Shown: piece after piece, positions 23,007 to 35,469 of the stretch
Position numbering within the stretch: position 1 is the first letter of the stretch
Layout: each line of letters starts with the position of its first letter
The notes under the pieces: model-generated
What the model was told of the DNA's origin: nothing
Database searches by the model: none
The model's input: only the letters and a program-made list of their open reading frames with translations
Assembly (NCBI GenBank): GCA_050084515.1
Contig: CM114274.1
Location: forward strand, 27,714,001 to 27,778,000
Direction of reading: 5' to 3'
Length of the DNA stretch: 64,000 nucleotides
DNA from: Blasia pusilla
Taxonomy: Eukaryota; Marchantiophyta; Marchantiopsida; Blasiales
Made by a program: the position numbers and the translations under genes

Positions 23007-24463
23007 CTCCTCTATAGACTTTAATCGGGAAGAGATCTCTGTCCCCTCAGATATTCCTATAGCCTAAAATACAAGACCTGGATCTCAGTCTATATCAACA
23101 GGCATGTACTAGAAATACACTAGATTCACCTCTACTCTAAAGCAACCCGATGCAAATACTTGCTTTGACACTCTTATAACCCCTTATTTTTCATACCAGG
23201 CACTCTGCAATTGGTGCATTCCCTTTTCTTCCTGAAGGGTTTGGATTGGTCACCGTTGCTTGTGCCTTGGACATCTACTCACTCTTTGCCTTTGCACTCT
23301 CGCTCATGAAGTGTGTAAGTAATCTCCCCCATTGGTTGGGGTCTACATGAGGTGGTGGGGCCACTTTCTTGCCTCCTCCAGCTTCTTTCCATGTTTGACG
23401 CAATCTAAATCTCTTCGTCTTGAGTATTCGTTGTGCATATTCCTACAAACATGGAACAACCACTCCATTGCCATTGTTTCCAACATACTCCCATCTAGCA
23501 AAAATATCACTCAACGTCGAATTCCAATCCCCTAAGTGTTGGTTTGAAAAATTCACAATAGAGATGTCAAGCCATCGCAACACCTCGCTCTAAAATCTGC
23601 ATGCCACCTATTCTTTCCTTCTAAAGTTGTGGTGATCCAACCAGAGTTGTTCACACCCAATGTTCCTACCTTCACTGCTCTCAATCACTAAGTTTGGTGT
23701 GTATGTTGTCCCTACGCTTGCCCATCGCAAGCCTAGAGTCGTAAAGTTTGCCGCACACATGAATATCTTTAGTCAAGACTATATCCCACTTTGCAAATCT
23801 TTATGCCTACAAATAGACTCTATGCATGGATGTCAGGTCACTTACTAATTAGTGAAAACACGAGGAAGAAATTGTCCAAATAGGGATGATACTTCTCTAT
23901 ATATATATGACTTGCTATTACCTGTAGCCTTTGTCCTTTGCACTCCTTGAGTGGATCCTAGCCCCAACCATTGAGGCTATCCATACATTTCTGGAGTGCT
24001 ATTATTGAGTCCATAAAGGTATTAGCTACTTCCAAACCGATCTTGACTATTTGCCACCGCATGACAGGGTTCCTCAGTGTAGTTGGAGAATCCACCCTGC
24101 ATAGAGTCTAGACATGACATATATGTCAGTGTAGTACAGACACATCACACAACCTTCCCACCATCATCCTATGATGTATAATGAAAGAGAAATTTGAGAT
24201 TGCAAATGGATAGATTCGTACTATTCCACCCTTGCCCTGTTGGACAATATCCATCGTATAACGAACTTGGCTTGGAGTTTTGTGCATAGGGTCCATCTCT
24301 ACCACCTTGAGGCGTGCTTTCCTGTCCCTGTCCACTATATTTTACACCCACTTGTTGTTTGAGAGGAATACGACTTTCAGGTACACGCATGGGTGCAACA
24401 TCCCTTGCCCAAGTAGCTTGCCCCTCAACTATCCCTTTCTGCCAATGCACTACAACCCACCAA

Positions 24464-27400
24464 TTAGAGAAAATTTCTTTCAAATGCCACTAACCTTGAA
24501 ATATAATTGTAGACACACATCCTATCTAATTGAAACGGAGAAATTACTTGCTTCTTCTTTCCCGCAACAGTTGATGGACAGGGCTCCTTAGGAGCCGAAA
24601 GCTCATCTGAGCCTGATTGATCCTCTTCACCAAAGTTTGCAACAAACTCTGGATCACAAGTGGGAGATTCTTCACCTCTAGTGTGAGCATCAATGTAGGA
24701 GATTAATCTCCCACTTGTAGAGGTGTAGATGTACCACAAGCATCATGCTTGTGGCACACTACTCGCCATCCGGGCGATTCCTCCACGTCTAGGAAGAAAG
24801 CCTGTTCAACCTGACTAGGAAATACAAAAGGTTCAGACCATTCAGGCTGCATTTTCCTAAAGTTTGCTTGTAAGAATCCATCACTATCACGCTTCATTGT
24901 AGCCCTAGCCCCGCGCCAATCTGGTTGCACCCAAGTCCCTTTCATGAGAATGATAGGATTGGATGTGTTCCCATAGTCCAATTTCCATATGTCAGTTAGC
25001 TCTCCTATGTATCCCATTTGCATCCATCCTCTATCTTGGTGATTACTCATTTTCTCGAATACAGATATCAACCCTAAATCATATATGACAAAATGATCGT
25101 CACTTTGATCTACCACACATAAGTGGTTTCCATAGGCTTGTATTCTCTTGTAAGCTAAGACAGACATTCAAGGTGGAGCAAACACAAGGTAGACATCCCG
25201 GTCCATATTTGGGAGTAGTGAAAAATGCTCCCGGATTTCCAATCGAATCCATTTTGTGAATGGTGGAAAGCCCCCCGCACCACCCCCAATATGTGCATTT
25301 TCTCCATATTATATTTCGTGTAGAGGTCATGCCATTATAAGCTGACCGGTATTTGGTGAGCGACAACATAAAAAAAATTAGGAAGCCAAATAAATGCAAC
25401 AACATGTAGGCTTGAGTCATTCAACCCTTTACTTACGTCCACCATGGTTGCATTACACTAGTGTTTTGCAACACATATTCATGAGCCATCTGCCAAATAT
25501 GCCTTGGAAATTGCAATGGGGAGCCTCTGCCTTGAAGAACTTCACCTACCGCTCCTTCATCTTCCTCAGCTTGCCATATCCTGGCCTTCACATGTTCAAA
25601 CCCCGCCATATACTCTATAAAATATCCCAAGGTCTCGTGCAAAATGTAACCCATTGCCATGTTGGCCTCAGGCATGTATCTTGTCAAGACGTGGTCTTTC
25701 AAGACTTTCATAAAACGCTCCAGTGGGAACATCCACCTCGTATAAACATGCCCGTACTTTCCAAGCTTTTCCACAACATGGATAACGAGATGAGTCATGA
25801 CATCAAAGAAGGCGGGAGGAAAATGGATCTCCAAATCTCCAATGATGTGCCACATCATCTTTGAGCTTGGGAAAGCTTGTTGGATCAAAGACCTTCACAC
25901 ATATACGACCAAACACCTTGCACAATCGCAAGATTGCATTACGAACTGGCTTGTGCATCAATCCCCTTGAGCATACATGTAGAATCTGTTGCATAAGCAC
26001 ATGATAATCGTGTGTCTTCATACTACCAAGTTTCTTGTTTTTTACAAGCTTTTTGAAGGCACCTGCATAGCCGGTCGGAACTCTCAAAGATTGAAGCCTC
26101 AAAATAAATATTTTCCACTATGTGTCTGTGCAAACATAAGGTGCCTCGTATTTCAATACCACATTGGGTCGGTTCTCATCATCCTTCAACAACAATTGAG
26201 ATCATATTCTCCTCTTTTGGAGATTCAATCGCAATGTTGTTGTGTCCTTCTCCCCAGAAAGGAACCTCAATAGGCTCTCTCGCATACATTTTTCTCAATA
26301 TGCATTACGTCTAGATTATGTTTGCTAGGGCCGAACTCCTATTACACCACATATGACAACCATGAGTACAAATGGATGATAAACGAGCCTCAATTCTTGA
26401 AAGTATCTAGTGTGGCAAATAATAGATGTTGCGTAAGAGCGGATGGGTGACATAGATTACCCACCAGTAGTCCAACTCCACATCAAGAATGCTCTGCCAT
26501 TTCACACCACATCTCTGTCCCAAATCCCATTGAGCATTTGGAGCTTCTGTATCTTGGCGTTCGGGTCCCCCCTCTAAACCCCCACCTATGCCTCTTTCCA
26601 TGTCTACATAGTCTTTTGGTGTCCCCAATCCAGAATCTGATCTTTCATGACTCGTGGAGGTAGACCACGAAGCTCTCAAGCATTGTTGAATTGAACTATC
26701 TGTGACACCCTATGTGTGTAAGGATGATCTAGTGGGAAGAAACGTTGATGTCCAGTATATTTCATGCTGCTCAAAGGTCTGGAATGCTCACCAGTGAAAT
26801 TGGGGCCACATGCAGTACAAGCCAAATACCCCTTTGTTGCCAGACGTGAAATCATGTCGTGGGTTGGATAATCTCCCAAAGTCAATACCAATTGGGCTTG
26901 TAGCCTGAATAGGTTTGGTCTCCCAACCCATTGCACCATATCATGGATCCAAATGCCTTCGTACCACAAGCGCTTCAACTCATCCACAAGAGGAGCTATC
27001 CAAACGTTTATATTCGTAGAAAGAGCAGATTGTGGGCCCAGGATAAGCAAAACCAATAAGACAAAAAACTTCTTAGTAGTCAACCACGGAGGGAGGTTGT
27101 AATTCAGCACGCTTACAGGCCAGCAAGAATATACATTCTTCTTGTCTCCGAATGGATTGACTCCATCGGTCGAGAGGCCAACTCTCACGTTCCTTGTCTC
27201 TCTTGCAAACTCTGGCCATCTCTGGTCGATGAATCTCCAATGTTCTGAATCTCTGATGTGCTGCTACAGGCCATCGATACTCTTGTTCTCGGCTGTCCAA
27301 GTCATCAGCTTCGAAATTTTGAGCTCCTTTGCATCTGTTTCAATCTAGGAATGATTTCAAAATGTCGAAGTACCTTTGTAGGCTGCATGGACTTGCCCAC

Positions 27401-27874
27401 ATTCCTATACCTTTGTTGTCCACATACTAGGCAACTTGATCAATTTGCATGCTCTCCTCTGAAGACCACATGGCCATCAGGGTAAGCATGAATGGAACTG
27501 TAATTCAATCCAAGACTTGACAATAATTTAGTTGCCTCGTACTTATTGCCAGGAGCCGTGTTCCCGATAGGAAAGACTGTTGTCTTCAAGAATGCAAGTA
27601 ACCTTGAAACAAACACATTTGGGACACCATGATTCCCACATATGTTCATCAACATGAGTACAAAGGCCAACTTTGTACACTTAGAGCCATGGAACTTTGG
27701 CTTGCATGCATCAGCAACAGTTTCATGCGACCCAAACATCCATCCTTGCTTGTCCTCTTCTTGCCCAATATCGTCTGCGTCCTCTCCAGCCTCTTCGGCT
27801 GCATCAATGATGTCTTCCATGTTCTCAACATCATCATAGAATGCATCAAGATCTTGGAAGATGTCACGGACCAT
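24464..27874 (-). pseudogene. CACTA transposase (TNPD/tnp2 type)
   Basis: Domains appear in order along the minus strand. 27874-27440: N-terminal domain (ACKPKFHGSKCTKLAFVLMLMN...KYEATKLLSSLGLNYSSIHAYPDGHVVFR). 27300-26676: tnp2 transposase core with the RPEMAR and LSTDGVNPFGD motifs, YNLPPWL, LVDELKRLWYEGI and CTACGPNF. 26102-25433: DUF4218-type region (THDYHVLMQQIL, FPPAFFDVMTHLVIHVVEKLG, RWMFPLERFMKVLK). 25167-24703: DUF4216-type region (GELTDIWKLDYG, VFPSQVEQAFFLDVEESPGWRVV). Each block is open, but frames differ and connections are uncertain (introns plus lesions). All expected regions survive, but a single intact ORF is not visible. Confidence 0.8.
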
Positions 27875-28533
27875 TCGTTGCGCATACTAGGATTTAGAAA
27901 CATCCCAACCTCCAAGAGATTGAAACTTAGATCTTATTTAATAATGTTGTAAAATGAAAAAAAAAACATAGAAAGTATACATCACATGTGTGATCTCACT
28001 AGTAAAAGGAAAAATTCATGGGGTATTTTATTGGAGTAGTGTACTACTATTATTGTGGTGGAGGTATGAGGGTCGGATTTGGAAGAGAAAAGGTAAGAAG
28101 GAATGGCATTCTCAAATTGTTTATGAAAGTCATTCCAAAGTTCAGGAGGTTCGACGACCATATATAAGAACAATAAATAAATGAAGTGAGGCCAAGTTGC
28201 TTTCTTCCTTTCACGGGCGTCGAGTTCTGAGGGGACAAAGGCCTCCAAGGCCGGATGAGTTATGGTGAAACCGTAGGCATATACAATGTCTCACCGTCTA
28301 CCCGGAGCACAGGAGCACAGCATTTAGTGGCTTTGTGTTGTTGGAAGGTGGTGATTCGAGAGAGCTGAAGGGCTCTGCACTTTGGTTTCACATATAGCGC
28401 AGCTGGAGGTTTAGGAGCGAGGCCGCGGAAGAATGGGTTAGGGTTTGCGGCCGGAGGCAGAGTGGAAGAAATTGGTCGAGTGAGAGCTTTAGATCAAAGT
28501 GTTGGTTCGAATTCGATCGAGGAAGTGTGAAGG

Positions 28534-28661
28534 ATGGACGAAGTGGAAGGCAGCGAATCTGGGAAATTCGTTTTGGCCAACGAAGTGCAGAAGGTTCACC
28601 TTTCTAAACGAGCTCGGTACAATAAAACTGCCGTCGTGGTTTTCGACAACGCTGACAGAAA

Positions 28662-28706
<45 letters not shown>

Positions 28707-30128
28707 CTTTCTCCGCGCTCGTACTGAACTGGATGGAGACTTAAATGGAATTGCGATACTTGTACCATGTAGAATTTGTGTGTCAACGTTTTGTATGCGA
28801 AAGTGAAAGTAACCACGTCTCCATGTAATATGTCGCAGAGAGTATCTTACTGGGTTTCGGAAGAGAAAGAATAAAAGACGACAGGTTGCTGAGGAGCAGA
28901 GGCTACTTAAAGAGAGAGCGAAGCGAATTCAGGATCGGCGAGAGGTAGGGATTTTCTCGCTCATGGCCTCTGTCGACAGTTTCCGTCTGTACCTATCTCG
29001 GCTGCTGCATAGTCGATTGAGGATTTTGGCTTGTGCTTGAATTCTCTAGGTATGCAGTTCACGACGAGGTCTTCTTTTCTCTCCCTCTCGGAGTTTGTAC
29101 AAGCTGAAGGGAGTGTAGCCCACCATTTTAACGCCAGTGAAAAGGCTTCCAGAAATTCTGTTTACTCTCTCTACCTCACGAGTTCTAATCATACCTGGGA
29201 AAGAATTGTAGCGCGTTAGTGGAACCCTTCCTTTACTTTCCATGGTCATTAGAGGTTCCAGGAGACGCTAGAGCCTCTGATCTGCAGCTCACTCCTCTAC
29301 TGAATGTATTTAGCTCTAGAAAAGCACTTCTTCTTACAAATAGAAGGATGGATGTGTCCGTTTGTGGATGATATCAGAGGAGATTAGCACTGAAGCAGGC
29401 GAAAGGAGAGCCTGTCGAGGTCGATGAGAAGTCGAAGATTGTCAAGGATGCTGAATCTCAGGAGGGAGAAGAACTTGACGAAGAGAGCACAGATGCCGTG
29501 ACAGGTATACAGGGCTTTCACGAATTTCTTAACTGCAGATCTCATCACCTGGAAATCCAGTCCGCTGTTGGTTTTATGAACGAAAGACCTACTCAAGCGA
29601 GTTCCCTGGTAGAATTATCACGTTGCCCTAGTCTATCTCCCCACCGTAGACCTGGGTTTTAAGTATTAGAACACTCCGATCGGTGTCAATGAGCAGTAGA
29701 TGACTGTGTGGGAGATTCAGGTGTGGATGGAGGTAGTCCAGTTGATATTCTCCACAACTAGTATTTACTCAACCCTTCAAGCGAACGAATTTGATACGGA
29801 GTTGTGCATTGAATTCTGTCGTTTGGATGTTTTATTGAGCTGGAGGAGGTTGATGGCAGGTACTGTAACTTACGACGACAAGGAGACCATGACTGTTGTC
29901 ACTACCACTCCGATAGTGCCAGATGAAGACGACGATCCCAAACAGCTCAGGAATCGTTCGAGCTTTCTTGGGAAACGAAAGTCAGATCCAGCTGCAGATG
30001 TGAAGCCCAAAAAGGTGAAGTATAAGAAACCCAAGATCCAATCAGAAAAGAGGATGCGGAAGCTAACGAGGAGGGAGAAATCTGTGCCGAGAAACTTGAG
30101 ACCCAAAAAGAAGGGTCGCAAACGGTAA
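28534..30128 (+). CDS. RRP17: Nol12/RRP17-type ribosomal RNA-processing protein
   Basis: Four exons join in frame: 28534-28661, 28839-28944, 29378-29504, 29860-30128 (630 nt, 209 aa), all with GT-AG introns of 177, 433 and 355 bp. The start ATG has A at -3 and G at +4. Residues about 30-80 carry the Nol12 signature VVVFDNADRKEYLTGFRKRK, split by intron 1, followed by a Lys/Arg/Glu-rich helix (ERAKRIQDRR). The C-terminus is strongly basic (KPKKVKYKKPK, RPKKKGRKR), a nucleolar-type signal. The family acts in the nucleolus in 60S pre-rRNA processing; yeast Rrp17 has 5'-3' exonuclease activity. No lesion seen. Intron 1 begins directly with a (CT)n tract. The family is clear; the symbol is by homology and expression is inferred. 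Confidence 0.9.
28665..28703. repeat. (CT)n microsatellite in RRP17 intron 1
   Basis: About 39 bp of pure CT starts 4 nt into intron 1, directly after the donor GTA. Confidence 0.95.
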
Positions 30129-33100
30129 GAGAACAGTAGTGAAAAATAGGAACACATTCACATGTATCATGTGCACGAGTGAAAATACAAATTCCTATGG
30201 GCTGAACGGCAGGAAGGCAGTCGAGTATGAAATCATCATGTGCTTTTCTTAAGTCGTATATCATCGGAGTCTTGGTTCATGAGACTCCACGCTGTCTCCC
30301 CTTCTCATGAGGGCTGCTCTTCTTTTTGTGTTACGAAGAGCTGTATCCAATGTGATACTTGTACACATGAGTGAATTGCACAAAGTGGGGGACCACTCCT
30401 GGAAATGAGTTGTCCCACCTGATATGCTGTCGTTTATATTCGTGTATGTGGGTTGCGCAATGTTGGAGGCCACGCCCATGGACGACTCGTCGCTCAGGAT
30501 GTCTAGTCGTTGCCCTTCACATGTGATTTTTCGGGCAAGTAGCTACGGAAACTGAGGATCAAAAGCTCTACTTCAGGAACCAGTGGAACTGCATTCCATG
30601 CCTTGACCAGAGTAACGTACAAGACTCCTCATTGGTTGAAGCTGCCTGCAATGGGCCTAGAATGAAAATATGCGATCCTCGGAATCCGGGCCCCATTTGT
30701 GCCCGTGCTCAGACGTAGACGGTTCAAAGCTATCCACTATAGTCTTCCATCGCCCACTGCTTCGCGGTCGTATCCGTGCTTGGATTCCACGATTTAACAA
30801 TCTAACCAGATTATGAAATAGTGATCAATGTGACGTCTCCATTAAGTAACCCGTTAGGTGACGGAAATATTGCGCGACGACTGTCGGGGATCTTAGTCTA
30901 AAGCCACAGAAGGGTGGCTTAAGACTGTGATCTTGACAAAGTTGGGCTATCACTTTTGCAGCGAAGATACCTTCACCTGGTTCCGCAAGCAGGGGAAGAG
31001 TTCGAGTTGATGAGGATGGAGACTTTGGGAGGACCATGTGTAAGGCACGAACAAATTCGAAACTCAGCATCAGCAGCTCCCGTTCTTTGTATCAAGAAAC
31101 CTGGTAGTTATCATGTCCCCATTGCTCAGTCCACCCAGCATTCTTTCCCTCGAAAATGGCGGCCGTCTCAAGACTCTGTATGATTGCAGCATATCGCCTA
31201 CAAGTATACGAATCTCCTTGGAAGGAAGATGAGGACAAAGCAAATCGAGAGTTGACTAGGAACCAACGTCATCTGATCTCGGTTACTTCCACGCCCTCAT
31301 CTCTGATGCAATTCTTATGTGCATTTGGGAAGATTTGTAGCCTGACACACTAGTACCTCCGTCATTCATCTTCCTCGATTATCATTCTTACGTGTGTTTC
31401 TTCTCTGCCACAAGTTTCGACGTGCTCGAGAAGAGAAAGCTTTTTGGATTCTCCTCTTGGTCAGGAGAAGATGAAATCCCCAAATTACTGAGTAGCTCGC
31501 AATTGCAACTCAAATGCAACCACAGGGCCAAACACTGCTCGTTAACCTTGGAATCGAGTCCCCAAGGTCTACGTTCTTCAGCATCTACGAATTGCTGCTA
31601 CGAGGGAAGCACGACTCATGACAAGAGGCGGCCTAGTTTCCACCTGCCCGGCAAGATCCCTCCCCTAAGATCCATTCGATCCACTAACATGAAACCCACA
31701 CATATGGAGATCAATGGCAGAGACATGCCTTGGGTTTTCTTTCGCGGTGCGTGACTAGCTCTATGGTTCTTGCTTGTGACTCTAACAGGAATTCGTGAGA
31801 AGGGACATATCTTCTACCAAGGCCATGCTCGACCCTCACCAGCAGGCAAATCCACATTTGATAGCACAGCGACCAGTGTCCTTCTGTGTCGACGCAGAAG
31901 CAGCAAATTTTGTCAAACTCAATCTGTCTATTTTTTCAATAGACACATCAACAGTATTCTTTTGTATAGATTGACGCAGAAGCAGCAAGTTTAATCTGAC
32001 ACAATCTGTCTGTCTATTCTTTCAACACACATCAGCGATCCAGAACCTCTTCCTCACAATATCGCACCCGTTCAATTCCAGCTCGTTGGCAGTGAAGAGA
32101 ACAAGCTGAAAAACTTCACCATGCACGCGTCAATTTCAGTTCCACCTCATCATTGGTGGAGCTATAACCACAATCCACAAGCTCCACGACCCCGCGTGTC
32201 CGTACTACTGCGTTAATGCGTGATGAACGCCCATCTGTCATAAGATTCCAGAGAAAGAGAGACTGGCAAGAGACGAGAGATATATCACAGGAATTGGAGT
32301 TTGTTGGGAGCTGTTCATCTCGCGGTCTTCTTTCTGTTCGGGGGTGGTTCTTGTTGCCAGACCCTCTACCTGACCAGTTGTGGTCATTTTTGGCGCTCCA
32401 CTCTTTCGGTCCTGCTTCTCGTTTCTTGATGGGATGTTAGATCCGCTGTTTTGAGGGTACTTTTTTCTAGGTCGATTTGGTCCTCTCTTGAACTGCGAAA
32501 CTGCAGGTCCCATGGGATTTCTTGGCGCAGACCTTTTAGCTAATCCGTCCATTGAGACTTTGGGACCCCGGCGTACCCCATGGAGCAGAGTGCAGGGATG
32601 TGTAGCACCCTCGCCCTTGCCGTGAAATCTTCTGATCTACTGGTTTCAAGGAAAACAGGGAGGATTCGAGCAAGACTGCGTCGGCGATAGAACTCCGCAT
32701 CTACGGAAATCGCATAGACTCGTGAACGAGGTTTGTTCTTTTCCCATTCTTCCGCTTCGAATGAGACGGGGGTTCAATCGTTCTCCATCCGTGTGCTCTC
32801 ACCCGTTCATCGATTTCTTCACTTGATGGAAAATGTTCTTTGCTGTTTCATGTTGAATTGCGTCGTCGGAGAGATATGGACGGGCGTAGAAAGTTTAATT
32901 TCAAGGGGCAGTCTCTTGGATTTGTGAGGGAGAACTCCACTCCACTTGCTTGAATCGCATGTACCATTCGAACTGGAGGCCCAAGATGGAACAAATCGAG
33001 TTCATTTGGTAGCGCCATTCCTCCACGAGCCGCTGATTTCAGTCCGTGTTTGTAAATACTTCCAACGATCTTCGAATATAGAGAAAGGAAATCAAAACCC

Positions 33101-33480
33101 ATCCATTACTGTGTAGCAAAATAGCATGAACACAAATGGGATGGAGGGAAAAAATTAATGATGTTGTATATAAATAAATGAAAATTTTCAAGAATAGGTG
33201 CAAATTGAGGTGTTTGCAAATCAAGAAGACACTCTTTCATAATAATATTGATAAGATGTCCGTGCGATGTACACGAAATAAAAAAGTGTTTAAAAAGTTA
33301 GTGTATAGTCCGTGAAAGAAAGAGATTATTGATGTTGCACATAAATTCAAAATTTTCTTTGCTGCCCGTAATATTGAAACATTTTCTTGTTGCCCAATTG
33401 CCACGAGTCAAATATAGAGGTGTTTCCAAATCAAGAAGACACTCTCCCATAATGATATAGATGTATCTATATGTTATACT
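30129..33480. other. No gene recognised downstream of RRP17
   Basis: Short frames only (largest about 120 aa at 31392-31754). None has a recognisable domain or convincing splice structure. The base composition is closer to genic than to the AT-rich transposon remnants, so unrecognised UTR or low-conservation sequence is possible. A local imperfect duplication lies at 31888-32035. Confidence 0.4.
31888..32035. repeat. Imperfect tandem duplication (~80 bp period)
   Basis: The block tcgacgcagaagcagcaaat...aatctgtctatttttt...acacatca (about 31888-31950) recurs at about 31970-32035 as ttgacgcagaagcagcaagt...aatctgtctgtctattc...acacatca. Confidence 0.7.
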
Positions 33481-33714
33481 AGAACTAATGAGACAAAAGA
33501 GTTGGGGCGGATGAAGAGGAGGGAGGAGAGGACTAGTCAGACGGAAGGGCGGTTCATATGGAGTAGCTCTTCTCCGTTCCAATTGAGGCAACGTGTGTGG
33601 TTCTCCTTGCCTCCGTTAGGATTCTATTTTTAGTAATTTTTAAGAAAGGGATTCCACCGGTTGAAGAGATAGGATACACAAAGAGCATTTCATACATATA
33701 GAACAGAGAGCATT

Positions 33715-33992
33715 AGGGGTTGTCAAAGATCTCCATGTCCAAGTTTTTTCCGCCTCATAAATGGGTAGCTCCTCGCTTCCTGTTGTGGTACTCCCGGGAA
33801 ATTAACAATTCCCCGCTCTTCGTGTCTCCTTGCACTTCTTGGTCATAAATACGAAGGTCTGCAGTTCCGGACTCTTCAATGCGTCTCCCTGCAAACTTGC
33901 CGCCCCTCTTCTTTCGGAATCAAATAAGGGCTAGTCCCGGGCTTGACACCCTCACCTGGAAGATTCTACTTTAGGTGATCTTTGACACCCCT
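33715..33992. mobile_element. MITE nested in Harbinger copy 1
   Basis: A 278-bp insertion has terminal inverted repeats AGGGGTTGTCAAAGATC and, at the other end inverted, AGGGGTGTCAAAGATC (one indel). It is flanked by ATT on both sides. The homologous spot in copy 2 (about 37705, gagagaattttacaca) lacks the insert and has a single ATT, confirming the ends and a 3-bp target duplication. It has no coding capacity. Confidence 0.85.
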
Positions 33993-34609
33993 ATTTTACA
34001 CATAGAGCACTTCACACATAGTATATAATATCTTATATTGAATTATTACATGTTTTGGTGTTTAATTGTTTTTTTACGAATTTTATTTGGAACAACAAGG
34101 AAGATATATATATTCTAATAGGTGAAAAAGAGAAGATTTTTATTGAGACCATCATAGTTATCATTATGTATGTTTTTTATTTATTTTGTGTATGCTTTCT
34201 TGAAGGTGGAATGTTTAGTGAAATCGAGTTTGTCATTTTTATGATGGGACTACGGAAGATGACGAAATTAATATTCAAAGTTTATTAATGTTCTATTTCA
34301 TGATCGAAGAGTGGCATCGAAGTCAATCAAATGAAGGAAGAAAATTTTGGGTAATACCAAGACAATTCACTTGGTGGGAGGTCATTTATACATAGGTTTG
34401 GACTCATAATGATAATTTTCTTTACACTCACATGAGAAGTCGATGTAGAATGTTTTTTGAAAATTTTCAGAAACCAGAAGATGTGATTAAACCATTCATA
34501 CCACCTATGCCAACGTAGGAGATAGTGAGAAGGGACTTGAGATAGCAAAGTGTATTACGGTGGTTATCTATCGATCTGGAGTGATTTATACGGGATAGGA
34601 CAATAAAAA

Positions 34610-35194
34610 ATGGTCAAATACATATCCATTATCATTGACATTCTAATGAGTGAATATAAATTATACGTCAAATATATTGGATGGCCAACAATTGATGAAA
34701 TGATTGAAAAAATGCACAAATATATGCATATTTGTGGAGTTTCACAATTCATAGGAGCCATAGATGGGTCTTACATAAAATTTAAATTCAAACTTGTTGT
34801 GAAATATTTCCCAAAGCACTATAGGAATCGCTATTGTGATTATTTGTTGCTTCTCCAAGGTATATGTGATGTTGATCTGAAGTTTTTGGACTTATGTTAT
34901 ACTAAGCATGGATTCACTCATGATGTTGCATATTTCAAGCAATTTATAGTATTTCAAGGTCTTGAAGAGAAACATTTCCTTTCTCAACCAGAAATCACAT
35001 TGTCACTTGATCACGGAGAAGTTCAAATCATTCCGCCCAAAATACTTGGGGATACCCCCTATCCCCTACGACCATGGTTATTGAATCGGTCCCATCGACA
35101 CCTACAACAAGGCAATCTATTGGGAAATATATTTGATAGACATACATCAAAGGCGAGAGTGACAATAGAAAACGCTTTTGGTCATTTGAAATAA
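34610..35194 (+). pseudogene. PIF/Harbinger transposase (C-terminal 194 aa)
   Basis: An open frame of 194 aa has the Harbinger DDE domain: first Asp in FIGAIDGSYI, second in GFTHDVAYF, and Glu in ARVTIENAFGHLK, plus GDTPYPLRPWLL. All three catalytic acidic residues are present. Upstream (34330-34600) homologous text continues but is broken by several stops, and the frame ends in TAA right after FGHLK where the family normally continues. It therefore reads as an N-terminally decayed transposase. Confidence 0.8.
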
Positions 35195-35469
35195 AGATGG
35201 ACAAATTTTACGCGATTGTCCAATATCTCTAGAAATGGTTTCTAAAGTAACGCTTGCATAATTTTGTTATTCTACATGGATAGCCCTTACCACAAGACAT
35301 CAATCCAGTGGATGATAGGATAAATTATGGAATTATCCAATCACAACCTGTAAGTACATCTGACGAGAAGAACAATCGTAGGTGAACTAGTGCTAGCAAC
35401 ATTGTTGAAAGAGTCTTGTGACACATATGTTTCTTTGAGCGATGATAGAGTTTAACATAGATCATACAT

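Larger units (their letters stand above)
20751..27990 (-). mobile_element. CACTA (En/Spm) transposon, left end present
   Basis: The left terminus CACTAGTACAAAACC at 20751 follows the triplet aat and is succeeded by about 470 bp of subterminal TGACTAG-type repeats. Inside, on the minus strand, are a second-ORF region (21902-23006) and the large transposase (24464-27874). No matching TAGTG terminus is seen to the right of the transposase start; the given right edge is where element-like sequence fades, so the element looks truncated there. Confidence 0.65.

Noticed and set aside
27995-28010. CACTAGTAAAAGG as the right end of the CACTA element
   Set aside because: It is in left-end orientation; a right end should read ...TAGTG on this strand.
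27982-28248. Minus-strand 88-aa ORF next to RRP17 as a divergent gene
   Set aside because: No recognisable domain, overlapping ORFs in several frames, and no splice or start context beyond chance.
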